64,000 bases of DNA, from contig NZ_JAFQ01000004.1 in the NCBI RefSeq assembly GCF_000526215.1, forward strand, positions 8,184,001 to 8,248,000, read 5' to 3'. Under the pieces are notes generated by a model. It was not told the DNA's origin and did not search any database. It saw nothing but the letters and a program-made list of their open reading frames with translations. Below, piece after piece: positions 17,653 to 27,125 of this stretch. The position numbers were made by a program, and so were the translations under genes. This DNA is from Nocardia sp. BMG51109 (GTDB lineage Bacteria; Actinomycetota; Actinomycetes; Mycobacteriales; Mycobacteriaceae). Position 1 is the first letter of the stretch; each line of letters begins with the position of its first letter.

Positions 17653-19122
17653 TCAGCGATGGCGGGTGGACGGGCGGCGGCGCGGCGACGAACCACGGGC
17701 CGGCGGCGCGGGATCGCCCGCACCGTCGGTGATCCGGGGAAACGGGTTCTCCTCCTCGAACAGATAGGCCAGCTCGATGAGCGTCCGCTCGTCACCGTAG
17801 GCGGCACTGAGCATGGCGCCCAAGGGAACTCCGCTCTCCGCGAGACCCATCGGCACGGCGATCGAGGGCGTCCCGGTGACATTGTTGACCGGCGTATAGG
17901 CCATGTAGTGCAGCAGCCGTTCGATCAGTTCGTCGGCGGGCCCGTTGGGACCGAGCTGCCCCAGCGGCGGAACCGCCTGGGCCAGTACCGGAGACAACAG
18001 CACCTGGTAGCGCCGGAAGATACCGGCGTAGGTCCGCGCCGACTGGCGCAGCCGGAGGTATCCGCCCGGCATCCGGGCGATGCGCCGGCGGTAGTAACGG
18101 GCCAGCCCGCTGGTGATGTCCTCGACCCGGTTCCGGTCGAAACTCGGATCGTGCAGGTACTTGCCCGCCAGCATGGTCACCTGCATGAGCAGGCCGAAGT
18201 AGGCGATGTAGTCCTCGGCCACCTGCGGCGAGAACGGCTGCGCGATCGGTTCGACCTCGTGCCCGGCCTTCTCCAGCAGATCGGCCGCGCGCTCGACCGC
18301 GACACGGGTCTCGGTATCCGGTTCGTCACCGGTCGGTGTCGTCGTCAGCAGGGCGACCCGCATGCGCCGTTCGGCCGGCCCGTCCACCATGCCGATCGGG
18401 ATCAGATCCGGGTTGCGCCAATACTTTTCGGCCGCCGCGACATAGGTGGCGGTATCGCGGACCGTGCGCGTGAGCACACCTTCCGAGATCACCCGGATCG
18501 GCAGATGGCGATTCTGGGCGTTGTCGAGGTGGCGAGACCGGCTCGGTTTGAGCGCCACCAGGCCGGTGCAGGAGGCGGGGATCCGGATGGAGCCACCGCC
18601 GTCGTTGCCGTGCGCGACCGGCACAACGCCGGCGGCCACCAGCGCCGCCGCGCCGCCGGAGGAGCCACCGACGGAATATTCGGGGTTCCAGGGATTCCGG
18701 GCGGGATCGGCGTCGCGGAATTCGGTGGTCGGGATCAGCCCGAACTCCGGCAGCCGGGACTTGCCCAGCACGGTCACGCCGGTGCTGAGGAACTGCCGGG
18801 TGTAGGCGTCGTCCCGGTCCACGGTGTGGGCGCGGAACGCGGCGCTGCCGTGCGTGGTCGGCAGGCCGCGGATATCGGTGTTGTCCTTGACGAAGGTCGG
18901 CACGCCGTACCAGCAGCCGAGCCCGTCGGCGGCGAATCGCGGTGTGTCGTAAGAACATTCGATGGCCCGCACGCAGGGTTCGACGGCGGCGACGCGCTCG
19001 GCCGCCGCGGCGGCGAGTTCCTCGGGGCTGACGTCGCGGGTCCGGATCAGCTGTGCCAGCGCGACCGCGTCGTGCTCGGCCAGCGCATCGTCGCGAAAGG
19101 CGTGCACACGGTGTGTAGTCAT
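17653..19122 (-). CDS. Amidase signature family hydrolase
   Basis: The 489-residue protein has the Ser-cisSer-Lys amidase fold: Lys in FVKDNTDI (about 88), the cis-Ser in VGGSSGGAAAL and the nucleophile Ser in GNDGGGSIRIPAS. It hydrolyses a carboxamide or aryl/acyl amide; the substrate is not readable. ATG 19122 with GGAGA upstream is chosen over an ATG at 19149. The gene starts about 28 bp after the Mce-associated gene and is followed at 38 bp by the acyl-CoA dehydrogenase. This makes it a probable late gene of the mce transcript. Confidence 0.87.
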   Translation of the reverse strand: MTTHRVHAFRDDALAEHDAVALAQLIRTRDVSPEELAAAAAERVAAVEPCVRAIECSYDTPRFAADGLGCWYGVPTFVKDNTDIRGLPTTHGSAAFRAHTVDRDDAYTRQFLSTGVTVLGKSRLPEFGLIPTTEFRDADPARNPWNPEYSVGGSSGGAAALVAAGVVPVAHGNDGGGSIRIPASCTGLVALKPSRSRHLDNAQNRHLPIRVISEGVLTRTVRDTATYVAAAEKYWRNPDLIPIGMVDGPAERRMRVALLTTTPTGDEPDTETRVAVERAADLLEKAGHEVEPIAQPFSPQVAEDYIAYFGLLMQVTMLAGKYLHDPSFDRNRVEDITSGLARYYRRRIARMPGGYLRLRQSARTYAGIFRRYQVLLSPVLAQAVPPLGQLGPNGPADELIERLLHYMAYTPVNNVTGTPSIAVPMGLAESGVPLGAMLSAAYGDERTLIELAYLFEEENPFPRITDGAGDPAPPARGSSPRRRPSTRHR

Positions 19123-19149
19123 AGGTATCTCCAAAGGTGCGGTCGGCAC

Positions 19150-19851
19150 TTACTTCTGGGGTAGCGCGGCGTCCATGCCGCCGACGTCGGTGATCTTCCA
19201 GTCGGCGTTGCCGTCGACGGTGATGTTGTAGGTGACGGTGGTCTGCGCGCCGTCGGGGTTCTGCACGTTGGTGGAGCTGACGTTGACGAAGACGTCGACC
19301 TTGTACACCCCGCCGGCGTCCGACATCACCTTGGCGGCAATGGGTCCGGCGGTGGAGGTCCATTTCAGCGGTGTGAGGATCTCCTGCAGTTTCGGCGCCG
19401 TCGCATCGAACTTGTTCGCCAGCGGCGGCGCGGTGTTGTTCTTCAGGCGGGCCACCCACGCGTTGAAGTCACCCGGGTCGACGGTGGCGGCGCCGACGGA
19501 GTAATCGGTGGCGACCTGTTCGGCGCGCCGATGGGCCGCGTCGGTGGCGGCACGGTCCGAGATCTCGTGCCTGGCGGCGATCAGGAAGGCCGCCAGGGTG
19601 ACCACGGTGACGGCCAGCACGGCGACGGCCGCGACCCACACCGCGCCGCGCAACGAGATCGAGATCGACCGGCGCGCCGGTGATTTCGGAGTCCGACGGG
19701 CCGGTGCGGCATCGGAGCGCCGCTCTTCGTCGCGGGCCTGCTCGCGGTCCGCTCCGGCGGCCGCCGTGTCGTCCGCCGTAGTCGTCTCGCCGGCCTTGCT
19801 CGCCTCCGTGGCGTCCGGCCGGGCGGTGTCAGTATCGGTATCCATGGGCAT
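19150..19851 (-). CDS. Mce-associated membrane protein
   Basis: The 233 residues comprise a charged, Asp/Thr/Ala-rich cytoplasmic N-terminus, one transmembrane helix (about 70-92, VWVAAVAVLAVTVVTLAAFL) and an extracytoplasmic domain with the pattern of Mam/Mas proteins, including repeated VNVSST and YNITVDG strands. These proteins stabilise or organise Mce complexes at the membrane. It begins 15 bp after mceF. Only one such gene is present, whereas many mce operons carry two. Confidence 0.85.
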   Translation of the reverse strand: MPMDTDTDTARPDATEASKAGETTTADDTAAAGADREQARDEERRSDAAPARRTPKSPARRSISISLRGAVWVAAVAVLAVTVVTLAAFLIAARHEISDRAATDAAHRRAEQVATDYSVGAATVDPGDFNAWVARLKNNTAPPLANKFDATAPKLQEILTPLKWTSTAGPIAAKVMSDAGGVYKVDVFVNVSSTNVQNPDGAQTTVTYNITVDGNADWKITDVGGMDAALPQK

Positions 19852-19866
19852 TCCCGGTGATCGGTG

Positions 19867-20838
19867 CTATTTGACGGAAATCTGCAGCCGCAGCGCCCCG
19901 TCGGGGTCGACGGTCTGCAACGCTTGCGTGATGAGACTGCTCAGGTCGAGCGTGCCGACGGCCCGGGTGGCCGATTCGAGCACCGGCCGCAGCATCGGAA
20001 TCATCGATTCCGTCTGGGGCCCCGTCTTTTTCATGATCTCGGCGATTTCGCGCAGCAGCGGAAGCGCGCCGAGGGTGTTCTCGTTGTCGACCAGGTAGTC
20101 GTCGGGGACGGTGCCGATCCGCGCGAACCGGCCGACGGCCGCGGCGACGTCGGACAAAGCCGGCCCGAAATCGGCCCAGGGCTGTGCGGCGCGCCGCAAT
20201 GCCGGTTCGGTCCACCCCATATCGTGCGCGTGCGCCTGCGCCGCTGTCAGCATCTCCCGCAGCACGACCGTCCGGCTGAGCAGGGTGGCCGCCAGCAGAT
20301 CGGTGGCCCGCGACAGCGGCGGCACGATGGCCTCGGTGCCGTCCGTCGCCTGATCGAAGGTGTCGACAATCGACGTCAGCGCGGCCGGATCCAGCTGCCG
20401 CAACAGTTCCGTGGTGGTCTTGGCGACCTCCGGAATCGACAGCGGGGTGACGACCCGGTCGGCCCGCACGCTCTGACCGTCGCGCAGATACGGCCCGTCG
20501 CCGCTGGTGGGACGGAAGTCGAGATAGGGCTCGCCCAGCCCGGACAGGGCCTCGATGCGGGCCGGGCTCGCCGCCGGGACCCGGTACCCCGCATCGATCC
20601 GGAGCCCGATCCGGACGGCCTGCTCGGCATGGGTGACCGAAACGACCTCGCCCACTTGCACTCCCGACAGCAGCACCTTGGAATGCGTCATCAGGCCACC
20701 GGATTCGGGAATCGCCATGGTGACCGACATGGTCTGGCGCAACCAGTCGACGTTCGCGACACCGAACGCCAGATAGGCGCTGCCGATCACGGCAATGGCG
20801 AGGATGGCGGCCGACGACGCGACCGATCTCGGTGTCAT
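19867..20838 (-). CDS. mceF: Mce family protein, MceF position
   Basis: The protein has 323 residues with an N-terminal membrane anchor (SSAAILAIAVIGSAYLAF) followed by the MlaD/MCE domain, including VLLSGVQVGEVVSV, and a helical C-terminal region. Its ATG overlaps the mceE stop as ATGA. The six Mce proteins are thought to form a periplasmic conduit that feeds lipids to the YrbE permease. Confidence 0.88.
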   Translation of the reverse strand: MTPRSVASSAAILAIAVIGSAYLAFGVANVDWLRQTMSVTMAIPESGGLMTHSKVLLSGVQVGEVVSVTHAEQAVRIGLRIDAGYRVPAASPARIEALSGLGEPYLDFRPTSGDGPYLRDGQSVRADRVVTPLSIPEVAKTTTELLRQLDPAALTSIVDTFDQATDGTEAIVPPLSRATDLLAATLLSRTVVLREMLTAAQAHAHDMGWTEPALRRAAQPWADFGPALSDVAAAVGRFARIGTVPDDYLVDNENTLGALPLLREIAEIMKKTGPQTESMIPMLRPVLESATRAVGTLDLSSLITQALQTVDPDGALRLQISVK

Positions 20839-21947
20839 CGCACCACTCCGATCATTCTCAGGGTCCGCACGATCGAGTCCACCTGCTCGGAAGTCGATCC
20901 CGGATGGCCGGCCGCATCGGAACCGCTATCGGCGATCGTCACGCCGGTGACATTCACCCGCGGACCGCGTTCCACGAACGGAATGATCCGATCGCGGAGC
21001 AACGCCACGAGGCGGTTGAGGTTGCTCGGCGCGTCGAGATCCAGCGGGTTGTCGCCCAGCAGCAGCGGAACGAACGCCTTGGCCGCCGCGTCGCCCTCCA
21101 CCAGCAACGGCGCCATCCACTCCTGGGCGCGCGCCGGGATGTTCGCCGAGCCGATGATGCCGAGTGTCAGCACCAGCGAGTGCACATCGGCAGGGATCTC
21201 GACGGAGCCCCGCTCGCTGAGCAGTGCGTCGAGCTGGTCCGGATTGTCCCGCACGGCACGCAGATCCTCCTGGTACGCCTCGAGAAACCGGTCGACGGAG
21301 TTCTGGTTGGCGGCGAGGTTCTCGATATCTCTGCCGAGGATGTCGAAGATGCGCGCGGTGTCGGCGGTCTGTTCGGGCAGCACCGCATTGGTCTGGTCGA
21401 CGATCTCCTGGATCTCGTGCAGCGCGCCGCCCCCGACGAACGTGGACAGCCCGGCCATCAGGTCCTCGACCTGCAAGGGCGGTTCGGTGTGCTGCAACGG
21501 GATGGTGTCGCCGGGCGCGAGGGGAGACGCCGAACCGGCCGACGGGGTGCCCAGCGCGATGTAGATGTCGCCGAGCAGGGTGTTCTGCCGCAGCTGCGCG
21601 GTCGTATCCGAGCGCAGTCGCACCGACGACGAGAGTTCGACCGTGGCGACGATATGTCCGGGGGCCGACGCGGACGGATCCCGCACCGTCAGCGAGCGCA
21701 GGCGGCCGACCGTGACGCCGTCGGCGATGACCTTCGCCTGCGTCGGCAGGTTGAGCGCGTTGGCGAACTCGATGTGCAGCGGGTAGGTGGGCCCGGACAC
21801 CGAGACACCGGGAACCGGGATCTGCGCCGGATCGAAACCGCATCCGGTCACCGGCCACATCGCCGCCGCGGTCACGACCACGACGGTCAGTAGCCGACCG
21901 CACCCCGCGCGCGGCCGGCGGCGCTTACGTTCTGCGAAGGTAGTCAT
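20835..21947 (-). CDS. mceE: Mce family lipoprotein, MceE position
   Basis: The 370 residues begin with a basic signal peptide (RKRRRPRAGCGR then LLTVVVVTAAAMW) ending in the lipobox VTGC, so the protein is probably lipid-anchored like LprK. The MCE domain follows with VIADGVTVGRLRSL and a helical tail. ATG 21947 forms an ATGA overlap with the mceD stop; the longer frame to 22019 is rejected. Confidence 0.88.
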   Translation of the reverse strand: MTTFAERKRRRPRAGCGRLLTVVVVTAAAMWPVTGCGFDPAQIPVPGVSVSGPTYPLHIEFANALNLPTQAKVIADGVTVGRLRSLTVRDPSASAPGHIVATVELSSSVRLRSDTTAQLRQNTLLGDIYIALGTPSAGSASPLAPGDTIPLQHTEPPLQVEDLMAGLSTFVGGGALHEIQEIVDQTNAVLPEQTADTARIFDILGRDIENLAANQNSVDRFLEAYQEDLRAVRDNPDQLDALLSERGSVEIPADVHSLVLTLGIIGSANIPARAQEWMAPLLVEGDAAAKAFVPLLLGDNPLDLDAPSNLNRLVALLRDRIIPFVERGPRVNVTGVTIADSGSDAAGHPGSTSEQVDSIVRTLRMIGVVR

Positions 21948-23044
21948 CGTGCACCCGCCGCCCCGAGAACGAGCGTGACCAGATCGACGTTCACCAGGCC
22001 GTCGTGTGCCCCGCGGCATCCGCCCGGCAGCACCGCGGCGATCGCGGCGCAGACCTGGTCCACCTGGGGTGGGGCCAGAGCCACCACCGGTGGGGCGTAT
22101 TCGACCCGCACCTGTCCCGTCTCCGGGTCGAGCGAGCGCCGGAACGCCTGGACGACCGCCGGCACCATATCGACCATCTGCTGCGTCGTGGCGATATTCG
22201 CCGACGTCGCCTGCGTCGAGGGCATGAGCTGATCCAGTCCGTTCAGGACCTGCCGGCCGTACTTACGCGAGATGTCGTTCAACATCGGCACGACCACCCG
22301 CAGTGAATCGATCATCTCGATGCTCTCCTGCCACAGGTCGTTCATCATGTTGACGCCGGGCTCGGCCAGTACCAGGGCCGTCTTGATGTCGCCCCAGTTG
22401 CCGGAGATGCTCGACACGAGTGAGGCGAAAGCGTCGATCAGGGCGCCGATGTGGCCGATCGCCGCGTCGGGTTGCTGCAGGGCCGTGCCGAGATCCTTGA
22501 AGACCTGATTGAGCCGGGGCCCGGTTCCCTCGGTGGCTCGATGAAATTGCTCCACGGCATCCGCGATCCGGTTCCGGTCGGGCGTGGCGCCCGCGCCGTT
22601 GAGCTCGTCGGCCAGCGTGGAGAACGCGCGCAGCGTCTCGGTGATGCTCTTGGGCGTGAAGGTCTCGGTGATGCAGGTGCCGCGGTTCCAGTCCGTCGTC
22701 GCGGCCGGATCGCTCAGCACCTCCAGGTCCCGGTCGGCAATGATCGTGTCGGCGACGGTGGTGGCCATGACGTCGCCCCGCAGCGGCCGTTCCGCGTCGA
22801 CGGTGAACTCCACCCGGACCGCGCCGTTGCCGGGGCGAACCTCCCCGACGGTGCCGATCCGGATGCCGCGCATCGTGACGTGGTTACCCGAGTAGAGGCC
22901 GATGGCATCGGGCATCAGCGCGCAGTAGGCGATCGTCTTCTTCAGCGGATCGAGGGCGACCACGTAGGACACGGCGACCACGAGCGTCACCAGTCCCGTC
23001 ATCAGCACCGTCACGACTCCGGGCGAGGCCAGTACTCGCTTCAT
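21944..23044 (-). CDS. mceD: Mce family protein, MceD position
   Basis: The 366-residue protein has an N-terminal transmembrane anchor (VVTVLMTGLVTLVVAVSYVV), the MCE domain segment VTMRGIRIGTVGEV and a long helical C-terminal region ending in a pair of cysteines. The gap to mceC is 19 bp, the only spacing larger than a few bases inside the mce core. Confidence 0.87.
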   Translation of the reverse strand: MKRVLASPGVVTVLMTGLVTLVVAVSYVVALDPLKKTIAYCALMPDAIGLYSGNHVTMRGIRIGTVGEVRPGNGAVRVEFTVDAERPLRGDVMATTVADTIIADRDLEVLSDPAATTDWNRGTCITETFTPKSITETLRAFSTLADELNGAGATPDRNRIADAVEQFHRATEGTGPRLNQVFKDLGTALQQPDAAIGHIGALIDAFASLVSSISGNWGDIKTALVLAEPGVNMMNDLWQESIEMIDSLRVVVPMLNDISRKYGRQVLNGLDQLMPSTQATSANIATTQQMVDMVPAVVQAFRRSLDPETGQVRVEYAPPVVALAPPQVDQVCAAIAAVLPGGCRGAHDGLVNVDLVTLVLGAAGAR

Positions 23045-23063
23045 CTCGGCACCGCCTTCATGC

Positions 23064-24146
23064 TCAACATCCTTTGCCCGGGACCGGAATACACACCGCG
23101 GGCGCCGGCAGCGTGACGCCGGACTGGTCGACGACCATCCCGCCGTCCGGCACCGCCATCCGCACCCGCCGCTCGACGTCGCCGAGTCCGTTCGCGGCCT
23201 GCCCCAGCCGGGCGCCGAAGTCCTGCAGCCGCGGGATCACCGCCGCGACCGCGTCGGCGATCGGCTCCAGTTGTTCACGCCAGATCGGTTCGAGCGCGGC
23301 GAGCCGGGCAATCTGTTCCTCGCCGACCCGCACCGCCTCCTTGATCTCGGCTTCCTTGTTCAGGGCCGCGGTCACGAGCATGCCGATCTGCCGGACGAAC
23401 GTGCCCAGCAGCGACTTGTTGGCATCGATCGTGGTGAGATACTCGTCCAGCATGGCCAGCGCCTGCGACACCTCGGCGTTCTGCCGGTTCAGCACGCCGA
23501 CGAAGGTCTCGAGCGCATTTCCCATGCGCCGCAGGCCATCCGGGCTGCCGGCGATCGAGTCCCCGACCTCGGCGAAGTTGCGGCGCAGGGTGTCGCCGTC
23601 CACCTTCTCCACCGGCGTGGCGGCATCGCGCAGAGTGCGAACGAGGCTGTAGGGCAGGCGAATTCGATCCGCCGGAATCGGCTTGTCGCCCAGCGGACGA
23701 CGACCGGCGGGGAACGCCGCGATGTAGTGCCCACCCACCACCGTGAGCAGACGGACCTCCAGCGTCGTGCCGTCGCCGAGGAAGACGTCGCGGCCCACGG
23801 TGAACCGTACTCGTACCCGGTCCGGTAACAACTCGAGTCCGGTCACCGAGCCAACCGGGATGCCCGCGACACGGATCTCGTCGCCGACCGTCACCCCTCG
23901 GGCCTCGGTCGGCTCCGCGGTGTAGGTGGACTTCCCGATGGGCAGCACGTAGATGATCGCCGTCGCGACCAGGGTCGCGGTCACCACGACGGCACCGACG
24001 ACGCCGGAGCGGAGTTGCCGCCGCCGTTCGGTTCGTTCGTGCCGGTCGTGCACCCAGCGCCGGTCGCCGCGCCGGCGGCCGGACCATAGCCGCCGCGCGA
24101 ATTTCGGTGCGGCACCGGATTTCCGGGCATCGCCGAAGGGGATCAT
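23064..24146 (-). CDS. mceC: Mce family protein, MceC position
   Basis: The 360-residue protein starts with a highly basic cytoplasmic stretch (about 1-55), then one membrane helix (VVGAVVVTATLVATAIIYVL) and the MCE domain with IRVAGIPVGSVTGL and VVGGHYI. ATG 24146 gives an ATGA overlap with the mceB stop. An in-frame ATG at 24155 would overlap by 13 bp. The C-terminus has a cysteine and a short PVPGKGC end. Confidence 0.86.
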   Translation of the reverse strand: MIPFGDARKSGAAPKFARRLWSGRRRGDRRWVHDRHERTERRRQLRSGVVGAVVVTATLVATAIIYVLPIGKSTYTAEPTEARGVTVGDEIRVAGIPVGSVTGLELLPDRVRVRFTVGRDVFLGDGTTLEVRLLTVVGGHYIAAFPAGRRPLGDKPIPADRIRLPYSLVRTLRDAATPVEKVDGDTLRRNFAEVGDSIAGSPDGLRRMGNALETFVGVLNRQNAEVSQALAMLDEYLTTIDANKSLLGTFVRQIGMLVTAALNKEAEIKEAVRVGEEQIARLAALEPIWREQLEPIADAVAAVIPRLQDFGARLGQAANGLGDVERRVRMAVPDGGMVVDQSGVTLPAPAVCIPVPGKGC

Positions 24147-25165
24147 GGGTTGCATATCGAGATCCTCTGACCCGCGATCAGCATCGCGACGGCGCCCGGC
24201 ACGTCCGCGTCGCCCCGCGAGCAGGCGACGTCGATCCCGCTTCCGGCCGCGTTCGGCGGCGGCAGCAGGGCGTCGAAAGACTGGAGCAGGCCGGGTAGCC
24301 TGCCGAGCAGGTCGACGATCTGATGGGGGTCGGGAATCACTCGCCGCACATCTTCCTCCAGGTTCGGATTGCTGTCCTCGGTGAGACCGAGGGTGGCCAT
24401 GATGCTGTTGAAGGGGGCGACCGTCGACGGCGAGACGGCCGCCAGGTCCAGCAGGCCGTCCAGCTTCTGACGGAAGACGGTGAACACGTCGGCCAGGCCG
24501 CGCATCAGCGTCACCAGATACGGTGAGCGGCCGCCGATCTGCTGGGAGATGGCCTGAAGATTGGCCACGATGGTGGTCAGTACGGCCTGCCGGTCGGTGA
24601 CGTAGCGGCTCATCTTCTCGACCGCGTCGAGGGCGGGACCGATTCCGGCGCCGTTGCCCTGGATCACGGCGAGCACGCTTTCGGTGAATCTGTTGAGCGA
24701 TTCGGGAGAGAACTCGGCCAGAACCGGCTGCAGGCCGTTGAACAGCGCGGTGATGTCGAAGGACGGGATCGTCCGGTCGGCGCCGGCCGTCGCACCGGAC
24801 GCGAGCTTCGGGCCCGGCGAATCCGGTTGGCGCACATCGACGTAACGCTGCCCGGCCAGCGACTGGTAGCGGATGGCGAACACGCTGCCGTCGTACACGG
24901 GCCGCTCGCGCCGGATGGTCATATCGACCGTGGCGCGGTCGCCGATCAGGCGGATGCCGGTGACCTTGCCGACCTGCACGCCGAACATGCGCACGTCGTC
25001 GCCGGAACGCAACCCGCTGACATCGGTGAACACTGCGTGATACGTCGAGGTGCCGCCCCCGACGGGGCGCACGATCGCGGTGAGGACGACCGCCAGCAGC
25101 ACCAGCATCGCCCCGGCGAACACGATGAGCCGCCACAGCACACCACGCGTTTTCACCGAATTCAT
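24143..25165 (-). CDS. mceB: Mce family protein, MceB position
   Basis: The protein has 340 residues with an N-terminal membrane helix (LIVFAGAMLVLLAVVLTAIV), the MCE domain segment DDVRMFGVQVGKVTGI, and a helical region. A C-terminal pair of cysteines (VACSRG, ISICNP) may form a disulfide. It overlaps mceA by ATGA. Confidence 0.88.
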   Translation of the reverse strand: MNSVKTRGVLWRLIVFAGAMLVLLAVVLTAIVRPVGGGTSTYHAVFTDVSGLRSGDDVRMFGVQVGKVTGIRLIGDRATVDMTIRRERPVYDGSVFAIRYQSLAGQRYVDVRQPDSPGPKLASGATAGADRTIPSFDITALFNGLQPVLAEFSPESLNRFTESVLAVIQGNGAGIGPALDAVEKMSRYVTDRQAVLTTIVANLQAISQQIGGRSPYLVTLMRGLADVFTVFRQKLDGLLDLAAVSPSTVAPFNSIMATLGLTEDSNPNLEEDVRRVIPDPHQIVDLLGRLPGLLQSFDALLPPPNAAGSGIDVACSRGDADVPGAVAMLIAGQRISICNP

Positions 25166-26262
25166 CGCGGAGCTCCCTGTCCTTGTCCGAGCGGCTGTCC
25201 TTGTCCGAACGGCGGTGGCGGACCCGTCGTCTCGGCGGCCGCCCGGCCACCCAGCAACGGCACGGCCACGCCCGGCACCCCGCGCAGCGTCACCGCCACA
25301 TCGAGCGCCGGTCCCCCGCCGGTGTCGGAGAAGGAGAGATTCAGCCGATCGATGAGTTCGCTCAGCTCCGCGCGCGCATTCGCCGGCGCGGGCAGGCTTC
25401 GCGTCAGGGCGGCCAGCAGCGGTGCGACCATGTCGATGAGCGGCTTGTTGTACGGGGCCCCCGCGCTGTACACGCCGGCGAGTGCCGGATAGGCCTCGTC
25501 GCTGATCAGGCTGATCGTGGCGTCGTACTTCGCGTGGTCGTTGCGGAAGACCTCGATCCCGAGCACCGAGTCGAGCAGCGTGAAGGTGGACGAGCTGAAC
25601 TCGCCGAGCCCGCCGAAGAATCCGGCGTACTGATCGAGCAGGTACGACGGCTCGTACCGCTGGGTGTCGGCGATCGCCCGGCTCGAGGCGACGACGGCCT
25701 GCAGGAAGGGACCGAAGGCCTCCAGGTCGGTGCTGACCCGGCCGAGCAGTTCGGTCAGCGTCGGGGTGAGCACCCGCGTCGAGACGTCGGTCAGCCGGCG
25801 CAGCAGGGTGCTCATGGTCACGTCGTCGATCCGGTCCGAGACGTCGATGTCGGCGTCGTCCCGCAGGGCCGCGCCGCCCGGGCGGGCATGCAGCGCCACC
25901 GCGCTGATGCCGAACAGGTTCTCCGGCGCGTAGTCCACGGCGAGGGCGTCGGTCAGCCCGCTGGTCTGCCCGCGGTCGAGGTCCAGCACGAGCAGCCGGC
26001 GATCCCGGTCGGCGGCGGCGACCGTCTCCACCTCGCCGACCGGAACGCCGTCCAGCCGGACCGTCGTGCCGGATACGATCCCCTCGCCGATCTGGTTGGC
26101 GTACAGGCGGATTCGTATACGGTTGTCGTCGGGCACCGACCGGCCACCGATCCAGCTCCCGATCAGGGCGGCGGCCAGCGCCAGCGCCAGCAGGCCGACC
26201 AGGTAGGAGCGGCGGCGACCGGTGTCGACGCCCGGTACGGCATAGTTCGGCATCGTGTTCAC
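25162..26262 (-). CDS. mceA: Mce family protein, MceA position
   Basis: The 366-residue first Mce protein has a membrane anchor (YLVGLLALALAAALIGSWI) and the MCE domain segment TTVRLDGVPVGEVETV. The C-terminal half is helical and ends in a Gly/Gln/Pro-rich tail with a short repeat (QPLGQGQ). GTG 26262 forms a GTGA overlap with the yrbEB stop. ATG 26253 is the alternative start. Confidence 0.87.
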   Translation of the reverse strand: MNTMPNYAVPGVDTGRRRSYLVGLLALALAAALIGSWIGGRSVPDDNRIRIRLYANQIGEGIVSGTTVRLDGVPVGEVETVAAADRDRRLLVLDLDRGQTSGLTDALAVDYAPENLFGISAVALHARPGGAALRDDADIDVSDRIDDVTMSTLLRRLTDVSTRVLTPTLTELLGRVSTDLEAFGPFLQAVVASSRAIADTQRYEPSYLLDQYAGFFGGLGEFSSSTFTLLDSVLGIEVFRNDHAKYDATISLISDEAYPALAGVYSAGAPYNKPLIDMVAPLLAALTRSLPAPANARAELSELIDRLNLSFSDTGGGPALDVAVTLRGVPGVAVPLLGGRAAAETTGPPPPFGQGQPLGQGQGAPR

Positions 26263-27125
26263 CCGGGGAATTCGATTGCGGAGTTGACGCCCCAGAGCAG
26301 GAGCGTGAGAACCATGTCCAGCACGACGATCGTCACGAAGCTCGCCCGCACCGCCCGGCCGGAGGCGACGCCCACACCCTCCGGGCCGCCGGACGCGAAA
26401 AACCCGTAGTAGCAATGGATCACGATGACCGCGACACCGAACACCGCGATCTTGAGCACGGCCGCCAGGATGTCGGGGCCGTTGGCGAACTGGTCGAAGT
26501 AGTGTTCGTAGATGCCGGACGCCTGGCCGTGCAGCGTCACAACCACTGTGGCGCAGGCGAAATAGCTCAGGATGAGGGCGATCAGGAAGGTCGGCACGAG
26601 CGCGACGACGCCGGCGATGATCCGGGTGGTCACCACGAAGGGCACCGACCGCAACCCGAGCGATTCGATCGCGTCGATCTCCTCGGCGATGCGCATGGCG
26701 CCGATCTCCGCGGTCATCCGGCAGCCGGCCTGCGCGGCGAAGCCCACGGCCGCGGCGATCGGCGCCAGCTCCCGCGTGTTGGCGAATGCCGAGACCACCC
26801 CCGTGACGGGGCCCAGCCCGAGCAGGTCCAGCGCCGCGAAGGACTGGATGCCGATGCCGGCGCCGATCGCCACACCCAATATCACCAGCATCGGCACCGT
26901 CCCCCCACCGACCACCAACGACCCACGGCCCCAGGTGATGTCGGTGATGGCTCGCATGGTCTGGCCGCGATACCGCCGCAGCGTCAACGGAATCGCCGAG
27001 ACGGCCTGCCAGACGAAACCCAGCGCGAATCCGGTCGTCTCCACCGGCGCAGCGAGCCGATCACGGTGCCGCGCAATGCGATAGGCCCAGCGCAAGATCT
27101 TCGGGGTATACGGTGTCGCGGTCAT
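26259..27125 (-). CDS. yrbEB: YrbE/MlaE family permease, second subunit
   Basis: The 288-residue integral membrane protein of the MlaE type has several hydrophobic helices and the hallmark cytoplasmic segment GCRMTAEIGAMRIAEEIDAIESLG, which contacts the MceG-type ATPase. ATG 27125 overlaps the yrbEA stop by one base (TGATG). With YrbEA it forms the inner-membrane permease of the Mce lipid importer. The ATPase is not in this window, as is usual for mce loci. Confidence 0.9.
   Translation of the reverse strand: MTATPYTPKILRWAYRIARHRDRLAAPVETTGFALGFVWQAVSAIPLTLRRYRGQTMRAITDITWGRGSLVVGGGTVPMLVILGVAIGAGIGIQSFAALDLLGLGPVTGVVSAFANTRELAPIAAAVGFAAQAGCRMTAEIGAMRIAEEIDAIESLGLRSVPFVVTTRIIAGVVALVPTFLIALILSYFACATVVVTLHGQASGIYEHYFDQFANGPDILAAVLKIAVFGVAVIVIHCYYGFFASGGPEGVGVASGRAVRASFVTIVVLDMVLTLLLWGVNSAIEFPG

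Noticed and set aside
23064..25250. 728-residue frame covering mceC and much of mceB
   Set aside because: Only the last 360 codons resemble an Mce protein; the rest is out of frame with mceB.
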